Shown piece after piece: positions 5,941-13,465 of a stretch of 18,466 nucleotides of DNA. The notes under the pieces were generated by a model. The model was not told the DNA's origin, did not search any database, and saw only the letters and a program-made list of their open reading frames with translations. Within the stretch, counting starts at the first letter, position 1, and every line of letters starts with the position of its first letter. The translations under genes were made by a program, and so were the position numbers. Source of the DNA: CAYLHQ01 sp964628935 (lineage in GTDB: Bacteria; Acidobacteriota; Polarisedimenticolia; Polarisedimenticolales; DASRJG01); assembly GCA_964628935.1 (NCBI GenBank), contig CAZVOE010000058.1, positions 1 to 18,466 on the forward strand, given 5' to 3'.

Positions 5941-7857
5941 ATGAGCAAGATCATCGGAATCGACCTCGGAACGACCAATTCCGTCGTCGCCGTCATGGAA
6001 GGGGACAAGCCGACCGTCATCACGAACCCGGAGGGCGGCAGGCTCACCCCCTCGGTGGTCGCGTTCACCGACAAGGGCGAGAGGCTCGTCGGGCAGGTCG
6101 CCAAGCGCCAAGCCATCACGAATCCCGAGAACACCATTTACTCGATCAAGCGGTTCATGGGGAGGAAGTTCGGAGAGGTCCAAGAAGAAATCCGACTCGT
6201 CCCGTACCGGGTCTCGGCGGCGCCGAACGGAGACGCCCAGGTCGACGCCCGCGGGAAGTCCTACTCGCCTCCCGAGATCTCCGCAATGATCCTGCGGAAG
6301 CTCCGGGAAGCGGCCGAGGCCTACCTCGGGCAGCCGGTCCGCCGCGCCGTGATCACCGTTCCCGCCTACTTCAACGACGCACAGCGACAGGCGACGAAGG
6401 ACGCCGGGCAGATCGCCGGGCTCACGGTCGAGAGGATCGTGAACGAACCCACCGCCGCGGCGCTCGCGTACGGCCTGGATCGGAAAAAGGACGAAACGAT
6501 CGCCGTGTTCGACTTCGGCGGCGGGACCTTCGACATCTCGATCCTCGAGGTGGGGGAGGGGGTCGTCGAGGTGAAAGCGACCAACGGGGACACCCACCTC
6601 GGCGGCGACGACATCGACCACGCGCTCATGGACTGGGTCGTCTCCGAGTTCCGCAAGGACCAGGGGATCGACCTGTCGAAGGACAAGATGGCGCTCCAGC
6701 GGCTGAAGGAGGCCGCGGAGAAGGCCAAGTGCGAACTGAGCACCGTCACGGAAACCGAGATCAACCTTCCATTCATCACGGCCGACGCCTCCGGTCCAAA
6801 GCACCTGCAGCTCAAACTGAACCGCGCTCGCTTCGAACAGCTCATCGATTCCCTCGTCCGAAGGACGATCGGGCCCTGCGAGCGCGCCCTCGCGGACGCC
6901 GGATTGAAGGCGTCGCAGGTCGATGAGGTGATTCTCGTCGGAGGCTCGACCCGGATTCCGTTGGTGCAGCAGCTCGTCAAGGACTTTTTCGGCAAGGAAC
7001 CCCACAAGGGCGTGAATCCCGACGAGGTGGTCGCCATCGGCGCTGCGGTCCAGGCGGGAGTGCTCGGCGGGGACGTCAAGGACATCCTCCTGCTCGACGT
7101 CACGCCGCTCTCGCTCGGCATCGAGACCCTGGGGGGCGTTTTCACGCGCTTGATTCCGCGCAACACCACGATCCCCACCCGCAAGAGCGAGGTGTTCTCG
7201 ACGGCGGCAGACGGCCAGACGAGCGTGGAAGTGCACGTGCTCCAAGGCGAGCGCGAAATGGCGGGACACAACAAGACTCTCGGTCGTTTCCACCTGGACG
7301 GAATTCCGCCGGCGCCCCGGGGGGTGCCGCAGATCGAGGTGACCTTCGACATCGATGCCAACGGGATTGTCCACGTGTCCGCGAAAGACCTCGGAACCGG
7401 CAAGGAGCAGAGGATCACCATCACCGCCTCGTCGGGCCTGTCGAAAGAGGACGTCGACGCGATGGTCCGGGAGGCGGAAGCACACGCCGCCGAGGACCGC
7501 AAGGCGCGAGAGGCGGCCGAGGCGCGGAATCGGGCGGATCAACTCGTCTACCAAACCGAAAAGACCCTGAAGGACAACCACGACAAGATCCCCGAAGCCG
7601 ACCGGCAGACGGCCCGCGAGGCTCTCGACGCCGCAAAAAAGGCCCTCGAGAGCGGTGACGAAGCCCGAATCCGGGAGGCGAGCGATCGCCTCGAGAGGGC
7701 GGCCCATCGACTCGCCGAGGCGATCTACCGGAGCACCCAGACCGCGGGGAGCGCTCCGAGCGGATCCGGGGAGAGCGGAGATCGGCCGGGAACCAAGGAG
7801 GACGTCATCGACGCCGAGGTGGTCGATGCCGACGGCTCTCGCGGGAGCCAGTCGTGA
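5941..7857 (+). CDS. dnaK: Molecular chaperone DnaK (Hsp70)
   Basis: DnaK binds and releases exposed hydrophobic peptides in an ATP-driven cycle with DnaJ and GrpE in the cytoplasm. The 638-residue product has full family length. Phosphate-1 motif GIDLGTTNS is at 6-14. ITVPAYFNDAQRQATKDAG is near 138-156, and FDFGGGTFDISIL is near 190-202. The interdomain linker segment LLLDVTPLSLGIET precedes the substrate-binding domain, and a helical lid follows. The tail is acidic (EDVIDAEVVDADG), as is usual. The ATG at 5941 follows GGAGGG by four bases. The stop codon overlaps the start of the Hsp20 gene. grpE, dnaJ and hrcA are not in the window. Confidence 0.98.
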   Translation: MSKIIGIDLGTTNSVVAVMEGDKPTVITNPEGGRLTPSVVAFTDKGERLVGQVAKRQAITNPENTIYSIKRFMGRKFGEVQEEIRLVPYRVSAAPNGDAQVDARGKSYSPPEISAMILRKLREAAEAYLGQPVRRAVITVPAYFNDAQRQATKDAGQIAGLTVERIVNEPTAAALAYGLDRKKDETIAVFDFGGGTFDISILEVGEGVVEVKATNGDTHLGGDDIDHALMDWVVSEFRKDQGIDLSKDKMALQRLKEAAEKAKCELSTVTETEINLPFITADASGPKHLQLKLNRARFEQLIDSLVRRTIGPCERALADAGLKASQVDEVILVGGSTRIPLVQQLVKDFFGKEPHKGVNPDEVVAIGAAVQAGVLGGDVKDILLLDVTPLSLGIETLGGVFTRLIPRNTTIPTRKSEVFSTAADGQTSVEVHVLQGEREMAGHNKTLGRFHLDGIPPAPRGVPQIEVTFDIDANGIVHVSAKDLGTGKEQRITITASSGLSKEDVDAMVREAEAHAAEDRKAREAAEARNRADQLVYQTEKTLKDNHDKIPEADRQTAREALDAAKKALESGDEARIREASDRLERAAHRLAEAIYRSTQTAGSAPSGSGESGDRPGTKEDVIDAEVVDADGSRGSQS

Positions 7858-8300
7858 AACCGACGGGAGCGGACCCGATGCGAGAGCTCATCGCGGTCCA
7901 GGAGAGGATGAACCGGCTTTTCGAGTCCGCTCTCACTCGAACCAACTTCGATCCCACGGGCGGGGCCGGATCGTGGTCGCCGATCGCAGACGTGTGGGAG
8001 ACCGACGACGAGATCCGCTTCGCCCTCGAAATCCCGGGACTCACGATGGACCGGATGGACGTGCGGGTCGAGGGAACGCACCTGGTCGTAGAAGGGGAGC
8101 GGCCGATGGACCGGGAGCGCCCCGGGGAACACTACCACCGGGTTGAAGGGTCTTACGGCAGCTTCTCGCGGCGCTTCGAACTCCCCGCAGGGGCGGAACG
8201 CGACGAGGCCAAGGCCACCTACCGCGACGGGGTGCTGACCGTCCGCCTGCCGAAGCGACACGCGGCGCCGCCGGGCCCGATCCGACTCCAAGTCCGCTGA
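7854..8300 (+). CDS. Small heat shock protein, Hsp20/alpha-crystallin family
   Basis: Small heat shock proteins are ATP-independent holdases that keep unfolding proteins soluble for DnaK to refold, which fits its place directly behind dnaK. The 148-residue product has an N-terminal helix with QERMNRLFE (16-24). An alpha-crystallin domain spans about 42-134 and ends in DGVLTVRLPK. A short tail with PIRLQV may serve as the I-x-I-like oligomerisation motif. The GTG at 7854 overlaps the dnaK TGA (GTGA) and has GGGAG six bases upstream, which suggests translational coupling. An in-frame ATG at 7878 (MRELIAVQERM) is a plausible alternative start and leaves the domain intact. Confidence 0.93.
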   Translation: MKPTGADPMRELIAVQERMNRLFESALTRTNFDPTGGAGSWSPIADVWETDDEIRFALEIPGLTMDRMDVRVEGTHLVVEGERPMDRERPGEHYHRVEGSYGSFSRRFELPAGAERDEAKATYRDGVLTVRLPKRHAAPPGPIRLQVR

Positions 8301-8308
8301 GGAGCGGG

Positions 8309-8317
8309 TGGTATACT
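8309..8317 (+). promoter_or_regulatory. Extended -10 promoter for the sigma factor gene
   Basis: TGG at 8309-8311 precedes TATACT at 8312-8317, a strong extended -10 element. No good -35 hexamer is seen 16-18 bases upstream, which is acceptable for this promoter class. Initiation would be near 8324, leaving a leader of about 16 bases that contains AGGAGGG. The element lies inside an imperfect inverted repeat, GCGGGTGGTATACTCCCGC at 8304-8322, which could act as an operator. Confidence 0.5.
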
Positions 8318-8339
8318 CCCGCCCTTCGACGAGGAGGGC

Positions 8340-9197
8340 ATGGACGAAGATCGCGCGGCTTCCCGGGGCGGCGGCTCCGAATCTCTCAAGAAGTACTTGA
8401 AGGAGATCTCGCGGCTGCCTCGCGTCAGCCCCGAAGAAGAGCGCCGTCTGGGCGCGGCCATCCAGAACGGGGATGCGGACGCCCTTCGGAAGCTGGTGGA
8501 GGCGAATCTCCGCTTCGTCGTTTCTTACGCCAAGCGATATCGCGGCTGCGGGCTGTCGTTTCTCGATCTGATCAACGAAGGGAACATCGGGTTGATCGAG
8601 GCGGCGAAACGGTTCGATCCCGACAAGGGGGTCAAGTTCATCACGTACGCGGTCTGGTGGGTGCGTCAGGCGATCATCCACGCGCTTTCCGACCAGAGCG
8701 GGGCATTCCGCCTGCCGCAGAAGCAGGCGAACCTCCTCTACCGCATCGGCAAAGCGCAGGCCACGCTCCGCGCGGAGCTCAAGCGGACCCCGTCGCCGGA
8801 GGAGATCGCCCACCGGATGGATGTGGCGATCGCCGACGTGACGAACCTTCTCATGGTCGCGGACGAAAACGTCTCTCTCTCCGCCGTGATCGACGAGGAA
8901 CACGACTTCCACCTCGCGGACAAACTCGAACAGGAGACGATCCCGGCCGCCGATTTCCTCCTCCTCCGGTCGTCCCTCCGGCAGCTGGTCCGCCAGGCGC
9001 TGCGGGAACTCGACGAGAAGGAGGAGAAGGTGCTCCGGCTACGTTTCGGCCTGGACGGCCAGGAGCCCAAGACCCTGAAGGAAATCGGTGAGATGATGTC
9101 GCTGTCTCGCGAGCGGATTCGGCAGATCGAAGCGCAGGCCCTCGAGAAATTGAATCGATCGCAGAAGTGCCAGCAGCTTCGCGGCTATCTGAACTGA
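8340..9197 (+). CDS. RNA polymerase sigma-70 family factor, RpoD/RpoS-like (group 2 type)
   Basis: The factor would direct RNA polymerase to promoters. At 285 residues it lacks the region 1.1 and long non-conserved insert of a typical primary sigma. It keeps region 1.2 (SLKKYLKEISRLPRVSPEEE, 15-34), region 2 (NLRFVVSYAKRY; DLINEGNIGLIEAAKRFD; GVKFITYAVWWVRQAI), region 3, and region 4 with a helix-turn-helix (TLKEIGEMMSLSRERIRQIE, 245-264). The -10-reading helix is like that of primary sigmas, so it probably recognises similar promoters. RpoH is unlikely because region 2.4/3 reads SDQSGAFRLPQKQ rather than the RpoH box. Its place after dnaK-hsp20 suggests a stress role. The ATG at 8340 has AGGAGGG close by. 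Confidence 0.9.
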   Translation: MDEDRAASRGGGSESLKKYLKEISRLPRVSPEEERRLGAAIQNGDADALRKLVEANLRFVVSYAKRYRGCGLSFLDLINEGNIGLIEAAKRFDPDKGVKFITYAVWWVRQAIIHALSDQSGAFRLPQKQANLLYRIGKAQATLRAELKRTPSPEEIAHRMDVAIADVTNLLMVADENVSLSAVIDEEHDFHLADKLEQETIPAADFLLLRSSLRQLVRQALRELDEKEEKVLRLRFGLDGQEPKTLKEIGEMMSLSRERIRQIEAQALEKLNRSQKCQQLRGYLN

Positions 9198-9213
9198 CCT
9201 CGGGAGGGAGACG

Positions 9214-9945
9214 TTGCAGTCCACGTGCCCTGAGTGCGGGGGGACCGGATTCGTTCTGCGGACCGCGTCCGGAGGCACCACGGTATCCGCTCGTTGCACC
9301 TGCGCGCTCCGCGACAGAGGCGAACACCTCCTCCGCGCCGCCCGCATTCCCCGCCGCTACGCGCACTGCACCCTCGAGAATTTCGAGCCGCTCGAACCCC
9401 CTCTCGAGCGGGCGCGCGCGGTTGCCCGGGAGTGGGTCGATCGCTGGCCGGACTGCGCAGACCTCGGCCTCCTCTTCTTGGGTCCTCCGGGAACCGGAAA
9501 GACCCACTTGGCCGTCGGGATCGCGCGCGAACTCGCCCAGACGAAAGGCGCCCGCATCCTGTTCTACGAGCAACGGGACCTCCTGAAGGCGCTCCAGGGC
9601 ACCTTCGACGCTCCGAGCGGGCGGACGGAGGCGGACGTACTCGAACCCGTCCTCGAAGCGGAAGTCCTGGTCCTCGACGACCTCGGGGCGGGGAGGACCA
9701 CCCCGTGGGCGCGGGACGTTCTCCACGACGTGATCGCGCACCGGTACAACGCGAAGCTTCCGCTCGTCATCACCTCGAATCGTCCCACCGGCGACGATCA
9801 GGAGGGCGACGAGACGGACGGGTTGAGCCTGCGCGATCGCCTCGGCGACGCCCTCATGTCCCGGATCTACGAGATGTGCCTCTTGGTGCCGGTGGAGGCC
9901 GGAGACTTCCGCCGGAACATCCTCCACGCGAGGCACCGGTTCTGA
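9214..9945 (+). CDS. DnaC/DnaI-like AAA+ ATPase with N-terminal zinc-finger motif
   Basis: The 243-residue protein resembles helicase loaders, which place DnaB helicase on DNA, and the related IstB transposition ATPases. Cysteines C5, C8, C28 and C30 form a CPECGG...CTC motif like the zinc-binding end of such loaders. Walker A is GPPGTGKT (90-97), Walker B is VLVLDDLG (151-158), sensor 1 is PLVITSN, and a likely arginine finger lies in SRIYEMC (216-222). No transposase or insertion-sequence end is near, so a loader role is preferred over IstB. The start is TTG at 9214, five bases after GGAGGG. It is 16 bases past the sigma factor gene and is followed closely by the enoyl-CoA hydratase gene, so it probably sits in one operon. 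The helicase partner is not visible here. Confidence 0.85.
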   Translation: MQSTCPECGGTGFVLRTASGGTTVSARCTCALRDRGEHLLRAARIPRRYAHCTLENFEPLEPPLERARAVAREWVDRWPDCADLGLLFLGPPGTGKTHLAVGIARELAQTKGARILFYEQRDLLKALQGTFDAPSGRTEADVLEPVLEAEVLVLDDLGAGRTTPWARDVLHDVIAHRYNAKLPLVITSNRPTGDDQEGDETDGLSLRDRLGDALMSRIYEMCLLVPVEAGDFRRNILHARHRF

Positions 9946-9959
9946 CGGAGGAGAGCCGC

Positions 9960-10751
9960 ATGCAGGCCGGAGAACGCGGAAGCGTCCGTCTGACGAACGA
10001 CGGTGCCGTCGCCTGGATCACGATCGATCGTCCCGAGAAACTCAACGCGCTCGATCGGCGCACGGTCGAGGAGATCGCAAGGACCGTCGACCATTGCGTG
10101 AGCGATCCAGCCGTGCGCGTGCTCGTGCTGACCGGCGCGGGGGACAAGGCGTTCGCCGCAGGAGCGGACATCGCCGAAATGAGCCGGTTCGACGCCGCCG
10201 AGGCTCAGTCCTTCTCCCGGTTCCTCAACGAGAGTTTCTCTCGCATCGAACGGTCGCCGAAGCCGGTCATCGCCGCGGTGAACGGCTTCGCCCTCGGCGG
10301 CGGCTGCGAGCTCGCCCTCGCCTGCCACGTTCGGATCGCCTCTGAAAACGCGCGATTCTCGCAGCCCGAGGTGAACCTCGGGCTCATTCCCGGGGCCGGG
10401 GGAACACAGAGGCTCGCGCGAACGATCGGGCGAGGGCGCGCGCTCGCCATGATCCTGACCGGTGAGCGGATCGACGCTCGGGAAGCCGAGAGGATCGGGC
10501 TCGTGCATCGAACCGTCCCCGCGGATGCGTTTCGGGCGGAGACGCAAGCTCTGGCGGAGGTCCTCGCCGCGAAGAGTTCCATGGCGGTCGCGCGAGCCCT
10601 CGAGGCGGTCCTCGCTGGAGGAGAGATGGCGCTCGACGATGCCCTCCGCCTCGAGGCCTCGCTGTTCGGCCTCTGTTTCGCCACAGAGGACATGCGCGAA
10701 GGGACGAGGGCCTTCTTGGAGAAGCGAACCGCCCGCTTTCCGGGTCGCTGA
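9960..10751 (+). CDS. Enoyl-CoA hydratase/isomerase (crotonase) family protein
   Basis: Crotonases hydrate trans-2-enoyl-CoA to 3-hydroxyacyl-CoA in fatty acid or amino acid breakdown. The 263-residue product shows DRPEKLNALD (23-32), oxyanion-hole segments FAAGADI (65-71) and GFALGGG (109-115), and the two catalytic glutamates E117 (in GGCELALACH) and E137 (in QPEVNLGLIPGAGG). Both glutamates being present points to a true hydratase rather than an isomerase or decarboxylase. Substrate chain length cannot be told. The ATG at 9960 has GGAGGAG six bases upstream. It may serve in the same acyl-CoA metabolism as the mutase further along, though the two are 5 kb apart. Confidence 0.93.
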   Translation: MQAGERGSVRLTNDGAVAWITIDRPEKLNALDRRTVEEIARTVDHCVSDPAVRVLVLTGAGDKAFAAGADIAEMSRFDAAEAQSFSRFLNESFSRIERSPKPVIAAVNGFALGGGCELALACHVRIASENARFSQPEVNLGLIPGAGGTQRLARTIGRGRALAMILTGERIDAREAERIGLVHRTVPADAFRAETQALAEVLAAKSSMAVARALEAVLAGGEMALDDALRLEASLFGLCFATEDMREGTRAFLEKRTARFPGR

Positions 10752-10760
10752 GGCAAGGCG

Positions 10761-12680
10761 CTGCTTCGAATCGTTCGCATCGGTGCGTGGGTCGGCGCTG
10801 CCGCCGCGGTTTCGGCGCTCGCGGTGTTCGTCGTCACGACGAGTCCGAGTCGCACCCTCCCCGGACCCGGCCGAACCGACACCTCGTCACGGATCGAAGG
10901 GTTCACGTTCGAGGAGTTCAGCGGCGAGCGGAAGGTTCTCTCGGTCGCGGCGGGTGTCGGAACGTTCGATGAAGCGGGGAATTTCTCCGTTCAAGACGTC
11001 CGCCGCGTCGAGATCCACCGGAAGGACAAGCCCCCCTTGATCGCGCGCGCGGAGCGCGGCGCGGGAACCGGCCCTCAGGGCGGGCGCGTCGTCCGCCTCG
11101 AGGGCGGGGTCGAGGTCTTCGACGCGGAGGCGGGGGTGCGCGCCGCGCTCGATTCCCTCGAGGTCGATCAACGCTCCGGGGTGGCCCGCTCGCTGGGCGA
11201 TGTGGTTCTCGAAAGCGGGACCATGGCCGGTAAGGCCGACGCGGTGATCTACGGTCTCGGAGAGCGTCCCACCGAGATCTTCGTGCTCGCGCTTCGCGGC
11301 GCGGACGGTTTCGCGCTCGAGGCGGCCCACGCGGTGGTCGAGCCCGGCGAGCGACGGCTCGACTTGACGGGCGCGGTCCGCGTGACGAGCGAACGCGCCA
11401 CGCTCCGCTCCGAGCGCGTCGTTCTCCATCGGGCCGCCGACGGTCGTCCGGAGCGCGCCGAGATTTCCCTCGGGCTCGTGCTCGAAGCCGATATCGACGA
11501 CCGCGGTCCGCTCCGCGCGACGGCGGAAGGCGGCGAGCTCGCATGGCGCGCGGACGGCGAGATCGCCCGCGCGGTACTCGAAGGCGCGGCGCGCCTGCGT
11601 CAGGCCGCGACGGAAATCGACGCACAGCGGATCGCCGCCGATCGCTTGCCGGACTCCGGCTGGGAACTCCGAGCGGAGGGGAGCGTCCGCGCGCGGGGGA
11701 TGACGCGGGGAGGCAAGGCGGTCCTCGAGGCTCTCCGCCTCGAAGGGCGGACGGACGAAACGGGCGCGATGGTCCGGGCCCTAGCCATCGGCAACGTTCG
11801 GTTCCGGAGCGAGCGCGCGGTCGCCGAGTCGGACAGGGCCTCCTTCCGCCCCGACGAGCGAGACTTCCCGATTGTGCTCGAAGCGCCGGCGGGAGGAAGG
11901 GCCCGCGTCGCGAGCGGCCGGACCCGCGTCGCGGCGGGAGTGATTCGGACCGACGCGGACGGAACGCGGCTCGAAGCGCGGGACCGCGTGGAAGCGTCGC
12001 TGCTTCCGAAGGCGGACGCCGAAGCTGCGTCCGAGGCGCCTGGGCCGTTTCGCGCCGACGAAGCGGTGCACTTCGTCTCGCGAGAGCTCGACAGTAGGGA
12101 AGCGGGCGGAGTCCTCGTGTTTCGAGGCGAAGTGAAGGGGTGGCAGGGCGATCGTCATCTCTCCGCCGACGAGGTCGAGATCGAGGAGCGCGAGGAGACC
12201 CTCCTTGCACGGAGGAACGTCCTCACGCGTTTTCCCGACCCGGTTCGCGAGCCGCGCCAGCCCTCCTTCGTTCAGGTGTCCGCGGAGAGTCTCGACTATC
12301 GCGGCGAGCCGGGAGCCGCCGTTTACGAAGGGAACGTGCGGGTCCGGCAGCGGGAAGGCTGGCTCGAGTCGGAGCGACTCGAAATCGACCTCGGAGAGGA
12401 GCCTCGGCGAGAGGTCCGCGAAATACGAGCCTCGGGGTCCGTGCGGTTCGAATACCGGGCGGCCGATGCCCGGGCGGATGAACCGCCCGCCCGAGGGTCG
12501 GCGGACCGCCTGCGCCACGATCCGATCAAGAGGGTTTTGCGGCTCATGGGGGATCGGGCTCCCGCGGAGATTCGGCGCCCGGGAGACGCGGGCGGTTCCA
12601 CGCGCGGCCGGGTCTTGCGCTACGATCTCGACTCTGGTGCGGTGGACGTGGAGTCCGACGCCGAGGAGCGGTCCCGATGA
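10761..12680 (+). CDS. LptC-LptA-like fusion protein for LPS transport
   Basis: LptC and LptA form the inner-membrane anchor and periplasmic bridge that carry lipopolysaccharide from the LptBFG pump to the outer membrane. This 639-residue product combines both. A short LLRIVRIGAW...AVFVV membrane anchor is followed by an LptC-like beta part (IEGFTFEEFSGERKVLSVAA). Long repetitive beta-strand sequence follows. The last 200 residues carry OstA/LptA-like units (SLDYRGEPGAAVYEGNVRV; SERLEIDL; IRASGSVRF; LRYDLDSG). The usual start codons give only a GTG at 10824, which cuts the anchor. A CTG at 10761 with GAGG seven bases upstream restores it, so CTG is proposed as a rare start. The family assignment is good; the start is uncertain. 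The stop overlaps lptB (ATGA). Confidence 0.78.
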   Translation: MLRIVRIGAWVGAAAAVSALAVFVVTTSPSRTLPGPGRTDTSSRIEGFTFEEFSGERKVLSVAAGVGTFDEAGNFSVQDVRRVEIHRKDKPPLIARAERGAGTGPQGGRVVRLEGGVEVFDAEAGVRAALDSLEVDQRSGVARSLGDVVLESGTMAGKADAVIYGLGERPTEIFVLALRGADGFALEAAHAVVEPGERRLDLTGAVRVTSERATLRSERVVLHRAADGRPERAEISLGLVLEADIDDRGPLRATAEGGELAWRADGEIARAVLEGAARLRQAATEIDAQRIAADRLPDSGWELRAEGSVRARGMTRGGKAVLEALRLEGRTDETGAMVRALAIGNVRFRSERAVAESDRASFRPDERDFPIVLEAPAGGRARVASGRTRVAAGVIRTDADGTRLEARDRVEASLLPKADAEAASEAPGPFRADEAVHFVSRELDSREAGGVLVFRGEVKGWQGDRHLSADEVEIEEREETLLARRNVLTRFPDPVREPRQPSFVQVSAESLDYRGEPGAAVYEGNVRVRQREGWLESERLEIDLGEEPRREVREIRASGSVRFEYRAADARADEPPARGSADRLRHDPIKRVLRLMGDRAPAEIRRPGDAGGSTRGRVLRYDLDSGAVDVESDAEERSR

Positions 12681-13444
12681 ACGATCTCCCCTCTCCGGCG
12701 GTGAGCCGAGCGAACGGAGTTCCGGGCCTCGAGGCGACCGGACTCCTGAAGTCGTTTCGGGGCCGCAGGGTCGTGGACGGTGTGAACGTCGAGATCGGGC
12801 CCGGAGAGATCGTCGGACTGCTCGGGCCGAACGGGGCGGGAAAGACGACCTCGTTCTACTTGATTCTCGGCCTCATCGCCGCCGATTCTGGACGCGTCAC
12901 GCTCGAGGGGCGGGATATCACGGCGCTCCCGATGTACCGGCGCGCACGACGCGGGATCGGGTATCTGCCGCAAGAGCCCTCAGTGTTCCGCAGGATGTCC
13001 GTCGAGGAGAACCTCCTCGCGATCCTGGAACTCCGCGGCCTCGCAGCGACGCAGGCGCGCGCCCGATGCGAGGAACTCGTGGAGGCCTTCGGTCTCGGCC
13101 GCGTCGTGCGCACGGCCGGATACGCCCTCTCCGGCGGAGAACGACGTCGGGTCGAGATCGCTCGGGCGCTCGCCGGGGATCCGCGTTACATGCTGCTCGA
13201 CGAACCGTTCGCGGGGATCGATCCGATCGCGGTCACCGAACTCCAGCAGGTCGTGGTGCGCTTGAAGTCGCTCGGCCTGGGAGTCCTCATCACGGATCAC
13301 AACGTCCGCGAGACTTTACAGATCACGGACCGGGCCTATATTATCAGCCAAGGTCGCATCTTCCGGCACGGAACGCCGTCCGAACTCGCGGCCGACATGG
13401 AGGTTCGGCGCGTGTATCTCGGCGAGAACTTCCGACTTCACTGA
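12677..13444 (+). CDS. lptB: LPS export ABC transporter ATP-binding protein LptB
   Basis: LptB is the cytoplasmic ATPase dimer that powers LptFG extraction of lipopolysaccharide from the inner membrane. The 255-residue product has Walker A GPNGAGKT (50-57), Q-loop Q99 in YLPQEPSVF, signature LSGGERRR (151-158), Walker B YMLLDEPFAGIDP (171-183) and switch histidine H208 in ITDHNVRETL. The PQEPSVFR and FAGIDPIAV stretches are typical of LptB rather than other ABC proteins. Translation is probably coupled to the LptC-LptA-like gene by the ATGA overlap. lptF and lptG are not in the window. Confidence 0.97.
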   Translation: MNDLPSPAVSRANGVPGLEATGLLKSFRGRRVVDGVNVEIGPGEIVGLLGPNGAGKTTSFYLILGLIAADSGRVTLEGRDITALPMYRRARRGIGYLPQEPSVFRRMSVEENLLAILELRGLAATQARARCEELVEAFGLGRVVRTAGYALSGGERRRVEIARALAGDPRYMLLDEPFAGIDPIAVTELQQVVVRLKSLGLGVLITDHNVRETLQITDRAYIISQGRIFRHGTPSELAADMEVRRVYLGENFRLH

Positions 13445-13465
13445 TCGAGGAAGGCGGCGGGAGGC

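Noticed and set aside
5512..7707. 731-codon minus-strand open frame opposite dnaK
   Set aside because: This is the well-known open antisense frame of dnaK genes; no ribosome site or domain supports it.
8340..9197. Sigma factor as RpoH
   Set aside because: The RpoH box is absent, and region 1.2 plus region 4 read like RpoD/RpoS.
9214..9945. IstB of an insertion sequence
   Set aside because: No IstA transposase, terminal repeats or target duplication is near, and the zinc-finger motif at the N-terminus fits DnaC/DnaI-like proteins better.
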